The translations under genes and the position numbers were made by a program. A stretch of DNA of 64,000 nt from Canna indica. Its lineage: Eukaryota > Streptophyta > Magnoliopsida > Zingiberales > Cannaceae. The notes under the pieces were generated by a model. It was not told the DNA's origin and did no database searches. It saw only the letters and a program-made list of their open reading frames with translations. The DNA lies in contig CP136890.1 in NCBI GenBank assembly GCA_034359265.1, forward strand, positions 70,309,501 to 70,373,500. Direction: 5' to 3'. This document shows, one piece after another, positions 58,931 to 64,000 of this stretch; within the stretch, counting starts at the first letter, position 1, and each line of letters starts with the position of its first letter.

Positions 58931-59400
58931 ACACACCAAAAGGTACAGAGGTACATGTACCTTTTTGGTTATCCAATGGCCCTTTCCCGGCAATGGAACC
59001 AGGTGTGAAGCGGAAGGTGCAGATAGCAACGAAATCTCTATACCGAATGCTGGTCGTGTAAGACGCGGGTGCAGTAAGAGAAACAGAACAAATTGTGTTT
59101 AAGCAATAAAAGCTTAAAAGCTTTGAATTAAGAGCAGGGGACTCAAGAGTACAAGTAGAGGAAAGTAGAACTTCTGGGAACTCCAGTGTGTTCTGCAATC
59201 CATAGAACATGTCTTAAATAGACTCGAAGGAAACTTCACGAGGAAGCATAATAATTGAGTGCGGGTGCTCTCTGGGCCCCATCGACCACTAAATTATTTG
59301 CTTTAACAGAAAGAGATTCCTTCGTACTCTTTACAGCTAAGGTGAATAAGATACACACTCTTTACAGCTAAGGTGATGAGGACAGAAGTATTCGTTCTTA
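58931..59400 (-). promoter_or_regulatory. Badnavirus-like promoter and leader (module 2)
   Basis: Minus-strand sequence related to module 1: GGGGCCCAGAGAGCACCCG at about 59277-59259, a TATA-like CTATTTAAG at 59221-59213, then a leader. Here the leader runs straight into the coat protein piece instead of into a PBS, with no stop between them, so it is a deletion junction. ACTCTTTACAGCTAAGGTGA is duplicated at 59328 and 59358. Confidence 0.55.
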
Positions 59401-59583
59401 TCTCGACGCTTCAATTATTGTACTTGAGCTGGCCCACTCAGACACGGTAGGTAATGCTTTGTCTGGTGTTGCTAATCATCCTATGACATTGCTCAAGATT
59501 CTTGATGTGATGTGATACGATGTTCAGTGCGTCGGACTCCCACTTGTGTTTGGAGTCAGCCTGGTCAATCCTATAGATGACAT
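59400..59583 (-). pseudogene. Viral-like coding fragment, inverted
   Basis: The minus strand has an open stretch (WESDALNIVSHHIKNLEQCH, then RMISNTRQSITYRV) of about 45 codons with an alpha-helical look. It ends exactly where the plus-strand RT piece begins. It could be part of a small viral ORF or of the movement-protein region; I cannot place it. Confidence 0.35.
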
Positions 59584-60813
59584 TTTAGTCTTTTCGGAAA
59601 GTGAAGAACAGCATGCTGAGCATTTGAAGAAAATGCTCGAAATAAGTGAAAAATGGGGATTGGTTCTCTCTCCTAGCAAAATGAAAATAGCAACTGAGGA
59701 GATTGAATTTCTAGGAGCAGTTATTGGGAAAAGTAAAATAAAACTGCAACCCCATATTATCAAGAAGATCCTGTCCTTCAAAGAAGAAGATCTGATGAAC
59801 AAAACAAATCTGAGATCCTGGCTAGGGATTTTAAATTATGCCAAGAGTTACATCCCAAATTTGGGAACTCTCTTAGGGCCACTGTATTCCAAAACAGGCC
59901 CACATGGAGATAAAAGGATCAAGCCTTCTGATAGAGAATTAATAGCGAAAGTGAAGGACTTAGTTCAAAATCTGCCAGATCTTGAGTTACCCCCCCTGAT
60001 GCATATATCATTTTGGAGACTGATGGGTGTATGGAGGGATGGGGAGGTATTTGCAAGTGGAAGGCTAGAAAGAATGATCCAAGAAAGACTGAAAAAGTAT
60101 GTGCCTATGCCAGCGGCAAGTTCCCGGTAGTCAAATCTACCATTGACGCAGAAATTCACGCCTGCATGGAAACAATGCAATCCCTTAAAATTCATTATCT
60201 GGACAAACAAGATATTACACTTAGGACTGATTGTCAAGCCATAATTAGTTTCCACAATAAGTCCAGTCAGAACAAGCCATCCCGAGTAAGATGGCTCAAT
60301 TTCGTTGATTTTATTACGGGTACTGGGATTAATGTGAATTTCGAGCACATTGATGGGAAGACAAATGTGCTTGCCGATGCACTCTCTCGCCTTACTTCTA
60401 ATCTTATCACCACAGAAGAAATTTCAGACCACATGATAGAAAACATTGCAACCCTAGAAGGTGCTATTATAGAAACGCAACAAGCACCTGCCCACATTCT
60501 TCGGTCCTTGAATATGACAATTCATACTATGTGTGACCGACTAAAACCAGAAGAAGAAGTCGCCATGGCCCTCCAATCTTGGGACGATGAGATCCAAGAA
60601 ATTATTGAAGATAATGAATCAGCAATTGAGACGGTTATGGAAAATGGCCTAGTGCATAGATATGCATATAATCCACATCAGTATGATGATCAAGATATAC
60701 CAACATGGGAAGAAGCACCCTTTTGGGACGAATTTGAAGAAGATGAAGGAGTTCTTTTAAGAGTAGCCAGGTTCCAAGAATACTTCAGTATGGATGAGAA
60801 TTTTCATGAGTAA
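59565..60813 (+). pseudogene. Viral RT C-terminal half and RNase H
   Basis: Begins within the RT active-site region (IDDILVFSESEEQHAEHLKK; the usual aromatic residue before IDD is replaced by Pro at the break). It continues through thumb and connection (LVLSPSKMKIATEEIEFLGA, RSWLGILNYAKSYIPNLG). The frame shifts at a run of seven C at 59990-59996. The RNase H domain follows in another frame (ETDGCMEGWGGICKWK, STIDAEIHACMETMQ, RTDCQAIISFHNKS, PSRVRWLNFVDFITGTG, NVLADALSRL). The usual C-terminal tail of the polyprotein ends in a stop at 60813. RT N-terminus and palm start are absent. Confidence 0.92.
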
Positions 60814-60819
60814 TATTTC

Positions 60820-61096
60820 TGAGAGTTCAGGTGATACGTACATCCTTCCTGATTTGGCTGCTAAGACTTTGTAGTCATTGATGTAATTGAACAAATCTTT
60901 GACATTTGAGCATGACAGCCTCTCCAGATCTTCATAGGCTCTATTTTGTTCATCAGTTGAGCCTGTGGTTGGGTCTTCCAACAAAAACATTCTTCTGATT
61001 TGTGATAGGACGTTCTGGGGGTCGTCTGCTATATTTGTTAATTCTTCGTATTCATTTGGATACGCCATTCTCCATTGTATCCAAGTCTTTTTCTCT
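60820..61096 (-). pseudogene. Viral coat protein, N-terminal/middle piece
   Basis: Minus frame: WIQWRMAYPNEYEELTNIAD, RMFLLEDPTTGSTDEQNRAY, LAAKSGRMYVSPELSEILLM. These are conserved blocks of the badnavirus coat protein upstream of the zinc knuckle. It lies head to head with the RNase H piece that ends at 60813, so an inversion breakpoint lies at about 60815. Confidence 0.85.
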
Positions 61097-61201
61097 GTTA
61101 CCCCCCCCTGATGCATATATCATTTTGGAGACTGATGGGTGTATGGAGGGATGGGGAGGTATTTGCAAGTGGAAGGCTAGAAAGAATGATCCAAGAAAGA
61201 C
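61097..61201 (+). repeat. Duplicate of the RNase H start
   Basis: About 105 bp matching 59986-60089, with a C run of eight instead of seven. It encodes ETDGCMEGWGGICKWKARKN in the plus frame, then stops matching at a 37-bp linker before the duplicated coat segment. Confidence 0.9.
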
Positions 61202-62732
61202 ATTCTGCTGTAGGTGCTTTGGCTGTGGTGACCACAAGCACTACTTCATCATCAGGGTTGTCTGGGTCTTCCTCAGTGATTATTAAGAATGCTGATTCAT
61301 ACGGTAAGTCGTTTATGTCAAATGATAGTGTGTTTGCAACTCCGTATTCTCCTTCTGAGAAGGAACAAATAGCATCACTGTCTGGTTCATTAAGGTCCAC
61401 TGATAAGACATCCCAGTCATCTGGTAATTCCAGATTTTCCACTATAGCTGACCTAGCTATATTTCCTTGTTTCTTTTTACAGTCTCTGGCGAAATGGCAT
61501 TCTTCCCCACATATGAAACATTTGCATTTTCTGACCTTGTCAGAATATTTCCTTTTGAATATCCTTACATGGGTATCATGAGGCTTTCCTCTATAGTTTC
61601 TCGCCTTTCTTAACCCATACTTCTTCTCCTTTCGATAGTAACCAGGTATTGGTATAAAAGTTTCAGTACCTGCAAAGCAGTTATCCATTTTCCGCTGAAA
61701 GACTGCCGGTGCGTTCTTGAGTCCAAATGGCATTACCAGCCATTCATATAAACCTCCTGGAACCAAAAACGCAGTCCATGGTATTGACTCAGGACTCATT
61801 GCGACTTGATGAAATCCACTTTTCAAGTCAAACTTAGAGAAAATCTGACTGTTCCCAATCCTCTTTAGAATGGTATTGATGCCGGGAAAACTATACTGAT
61901 CTTTGTGTGTATTATCATTAAGCGTGCGATAGTTAAACACCATCCTTTCCTTCCCACGAACTTCCTTCTTTGTTATTGGGTCGATGGTTACTCCTGAATT
62001 TACTATCATAGCCAGTGTCCTGTGCCGACTAGTGCTAGGCCTTATCACTCCGAGCTTCAGAAGGTCATTGATATGTCTATTGAACTGATCCTTCATTAAC
62101 GAAGTCACATGCTTCAAAGGTTTGTCTTGTACGGTCAGATCTGGATTTATTATGTCCAGACGACATAGCACCTGGTTTTTGGACCAGTGCTTAACGGGGT
62201 TATCACCAATATAACCTTGGTCCTTCAACCTTTGAATTATCGTGGAAAAGTTTTGTTGAAACTTTCTGGATTCAATTCCACAATTGTACGCAACCATTTG
62301 CTGTATTTCGATATATTCTGGTTCGTCTAATTCAAGTTCTTCCACTGCTGCTGTTGCTGCGACTTCGGCATCCATTTTTGCTGTTATGGTCGTGACATTC
62401 TTGTAAAAGGTCACAGCTTGACCTTCGATTCTCAGGCCGCCTTGCATGGCCCTGATGAAGTTGCAACCTAGTAACATGTGAATGCTATTTTTCTCCCCCA
62501 TAGGGAATGCATATGTCAGAGGGATCCTGAAACTATTTTCTTCAATAGTCATCCTTCCATACTTTAACTTATATTTCGCTGTCTGTTGGGAGTTAACCTC
62601 ATTGATCTGGATAGGAAAAGCACTTAACTCCAATGCTTCTTGGGGTACTACTGCTTGATCGATGCAACAAACCGTTGCTCCTGTATCAAGTATAGCCTGA
62701 ATGTTGAACATTTTTACGCCGGGTATATCCAT
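61098..62732 (-). CDS. Chimeric open frame: protease, RT N-half, coat zinc knuckle
   Basis: One uninterrupted frame of 544 codons. Residues about 1-60 carry the aspartic protease motif (AILDTGATVCCID) and the start of a pepsin-like fold. Residues about 180-360 hold the RT fingers and palm start (RLKDQGYIGDNPVKHWSKNQ, FSKFDLKSGFHQVAM with the first catalytic Asp, PFGLKNAPAVFQRKMD), ending at GTETF before the IDD box. From 61655 downward it continues with the coat knuckle block (CFICGEECHFARDC), then about 45 codons antisense to RNase H. In the virus the coat precedes the protease, so this order is a rearrangement product. RT is incomplete, so no polymerase is expected. Whether it is transcribed is unknown. 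Confidence 0.85.
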   Translation of the reverse strand: MDIPGVKMFNIQAILDTGATVCCIDQAVVPQEALELSAFPIQINEVNSQQTAKYKLKYGRMTIEENSFRIPLTYAFPMGEKNSIHMLLGCNFIRAMQGGLRIEGQAVTFYKNVTTITAKMDAEVAATAAVEELELDEPEYIEIQQMVAYNCGIESRKFQQNFSTIIQRLKDQGYIGDNPVKHWSKNQVLCRLDIINPDLTVQDKPLKHVTSLMKDQFNRHINDLLKLGVIRPSTSRHRTLAMIVNSGVTIDPITKKEVRGKERMVFNYRTLNDNTHKDQYSFPGINTILKRIGNSQIFSKFDLKSGFHQVAMSPESIPWTAFLVPGGLYEWLVMPFGLKNAPAVFQRKMDNCFAGTETFIPIPGYYRKEKKYGLRKARNYRGKPHDTHVRIFKRKYSDKVRKCKCFICGEECHFARDCKKKQGNIARSAIVENLELPDDWDVLSVDLNEPDSDAICSFSEGEYGVANTLSFDINDLPYESAFLIITEEDPDNPDDEVVLVVTTAKAPTAECLSWIILSSLPLANTSPSLHTPISLQNDICIRGG

Positions 62733-62765
62733 GACTAGCTCAATATTGTAGAGACGATTCAGAAT

Positions 62766-63728
62766 TCATCTCTCAAGCTTAGGCCGTGGGACCATATTTA
62801 GGATATCCTCGCTAAATGCTTCTGAAATATTAGCGGATTCATTGAAATGGATCCCTGTTGATCCTGATGGTTCTCCAGTGAGTTTGGAATAACTTCTCTT
62901 GTAACAATGTTCTTCTTCTGTATCTTCTTCTTCAAGAATCTTTTCTTTTCCTTTTGCTAGTGCCTTGGCTGTATCTTTCGTAGCAAGCTCATTGGCCTCT
63001 TGCATGAGTTCGAACTTCTGAAATTCTTCCTTCAGTCTTTGGACCTCAATCAACAAGTGCGTCGTGTAGTTTAGAAGTTCGTTTATCAGGGCGTCCTTAT
63101 CATCATAGGGCGCTACTCTAGATTTCTGAATCAAAAGTTTCCTTCCCAAATGAAAACGTGAACACATTGGGCATACAGTGATTCTGCACCAGACTGCGAT
63201 GAATTTTTCGGTACCTTCAAAACACTTGTCCATCTTGCGTTGGAATATAGCAGGGGCATTTTTGAGACCAAATGGCATTACCAGCCATTCATATAGCCCA
63301 CCAGGCACGATGAAACCGGTCCAAGGAATTGATTCTGGATCCATAGCGACTTGGTGGAATCCGCTTTTCAAGTCGAACTTAGAGAATATTTTGCTGTTTC
63401 CTATTCTCTTTAAGATGGTGTTTATACCCGGAAGGCTGTACTGGTCCTTATGGGTATTGTCATTGAGTGTCCTATAATTGAACACCATCCGTTCTTTACC
63501 CTTGATCTCTGCTTTAGTGATAGGGTCTATAGTTGTACCTGAATTGACTATTATTGCCATCGTGCGATGCCTGCTTGTGCTCGGTCTGATAGCTCCAAGG
63601 TTTAATAATGTCTTAATATGTTTGTCGAATTGTTCTTTCATTGCCGGAGTGCTGCGCATCAGAAATGTCCTTCTTTGTTGACCAAAACGTTCCTCGGCTT
63701 GAGATCGCCAACCTCTGTAGCTCATCAA
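62766..63728 (-). pseudogene. Second chimeric viral frame with RT N-half (copy 3)
   Basis: A 320-codon frame. It opens with about 26 residues of another viral region (MSYRGWRSQAEERFGQQRRT). RT follows from the TPAMKEQ block (AIRPSTSRHRTMAIIVNSGT, FSKFDLKSGFHQVAM, PFGLKNAPAIFQRKMD) to FIAV. It then switches at about 63190 to a helical, Lys/Glu-rich segment (QRLKEEFQKFELMQEANELA, KGKEKILEEEDTEEEH) that resembles the region ahead of the coat core. RT lacks the IDD box. This RT is nearly the same as copy 1 at 56904 and differs clearly from that in 61098-62732. Confidence 0.85.
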
Positions 63729-64000
63729 AAATCATTCTGAAAAAGAAAGAAATAAATTTTTTATTAATGTGGATGTTAGTAAAAGGGGTCATCCACTTCC
63801 CCTATCCTTCTTCTTGGTCAGTCGTCTTCAGCGGGGTATTTCCCCTTTCGTAGAACTTCGTGGTCCCGCTCTGGTTGTACACCGGTTCGCCAAATGAAAC
63901 GCTTCTCAAGTTCTTGGTAGAATTCTTCAGTTTCTTCATACAGCGTGTTCATAGCCTTTTTGAATAAATTGTCTTCTTCTAAAAATTTTTCAAAGTCTTC
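63729..64000 (-). pseudogene. Viral polyprotein or small-ORF piece, running off the window
   Basis: Minus frame from the window edge: LYEETEEFYQELEKRFIWRT, GVQPERDHEVLRKGKYPAED, then a stop near 63818. After it the minus strand shows a TACTAAC-like branch-point string, an AT-rich tract with a T-rich run, and CAG at 63733, which looks like the 3' end of an intron just before the chimeric frame at 63728. It is probably the N-terminal part of the viral polyprotein region. Incomplete here. Confidence 0.5.

Noticed and set aside
59546..60130. Possibility that the locus still encodes a complete viral replicase
   Set aside because: The RT N-half and C-half are on opposite strands in separate pieces, the frame breaks at a C run before RNase H, and no copy has all catalytic blocks together. 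The locus as read is not a functional viral genome.
61075..61581. 168-codon plus-strand frame
   Set aside because: Antisense to the coat zinc-knuckle segment, whose minus-strand reading carries the recognisable CCHC motif. Only the first about 35 codons correspond to RNase H, and in the wrong frame.

Overview
This is a window of higher-plant nuclear DNA, and almost all of it is transposable elements plus one block of endogenous plant pararetrovirus sequence. The evidence is CACTA (En/Spm) DNA transposons with intron-bearing genes, Ty1/copia elements with tRNA-Met primer-binding sites, Ty3/gypsy LTR pieces, LINE 3' ends and badnavirus-like (Caulimoviridae) polyprotein fragments. There is no bacterial feature of any kind. 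Endogenous badnaviruses are well known in yam, banana and fig, so such a host is plausible, but the sequence alone does not fix the species. The only candidate host gene is a small membrane protein ORF at 2608-2910.

Layout. 1-10596 is a graveyard: LINE remnant, gypsy LTR pieces, the small ORF, a CACTA fragment, a copia gag/protease remnant, a complete solo copia LTR (5275-6940), a gypsy leader and gag start, another copia LTR with PBS and gag start, and a stray CACTA end. 10597-40441 is one nested insertion series. CACTA-1 is split by a minus-strand Sirevirus-like copia element (Sire-A, 14512-37007). That element is split by CACTA-2 (15610-32842, target duplication AAC). CACTA-2 is split by a gypsy solo LTR (15988-18254, target duplication CAAAC) and by the nearly intact CACTA-3 (24611-31817, target duplication AAG). 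Sire-A also holds a 338-bp CACTA-2-derived MITE. One breakpoint of the nest is filled by a 503-bp copy of sequence that lies 1.4 kb away.

40484-49334 is a plus-strand Sirevirus-like element whose two LTRs belong to different subfamilies (A at the 5' end, B at the 3' end) and whose pol is cut off in the reverse transcriptase. 49335-52628 is a minus-strand CACTA fragment interrupted by a solo LTR-B with a perfect GGCCA target duplication. 52629-55400 is a further LTR-B with PBS and gag. 56000-56792 is a LINE 3' end.

56900-64000 is a scrambled endogenous badnavirus-like locus. Pieces of movement protein, coat protein zinc knuckle, protease, reverse transcriptase, RNase H, promoter/leader and PBS lie on both strands with duplicated segments. 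One 544-codon open frame joins protease and half of the RT to the coat zinc knuckle.

How the genes work together. In each CACTA element a TNP2-type transposase and a downstream intron-containing Ptta/En/Spm-type gene would act on the subterminal repeat arrays. In the copia elements gag, protease, integrase, RT and RNase H would act between LTRs. Only CACTA-3 comes close to an intact gene set, and it has one frameshift and one damaged splice acceptor.
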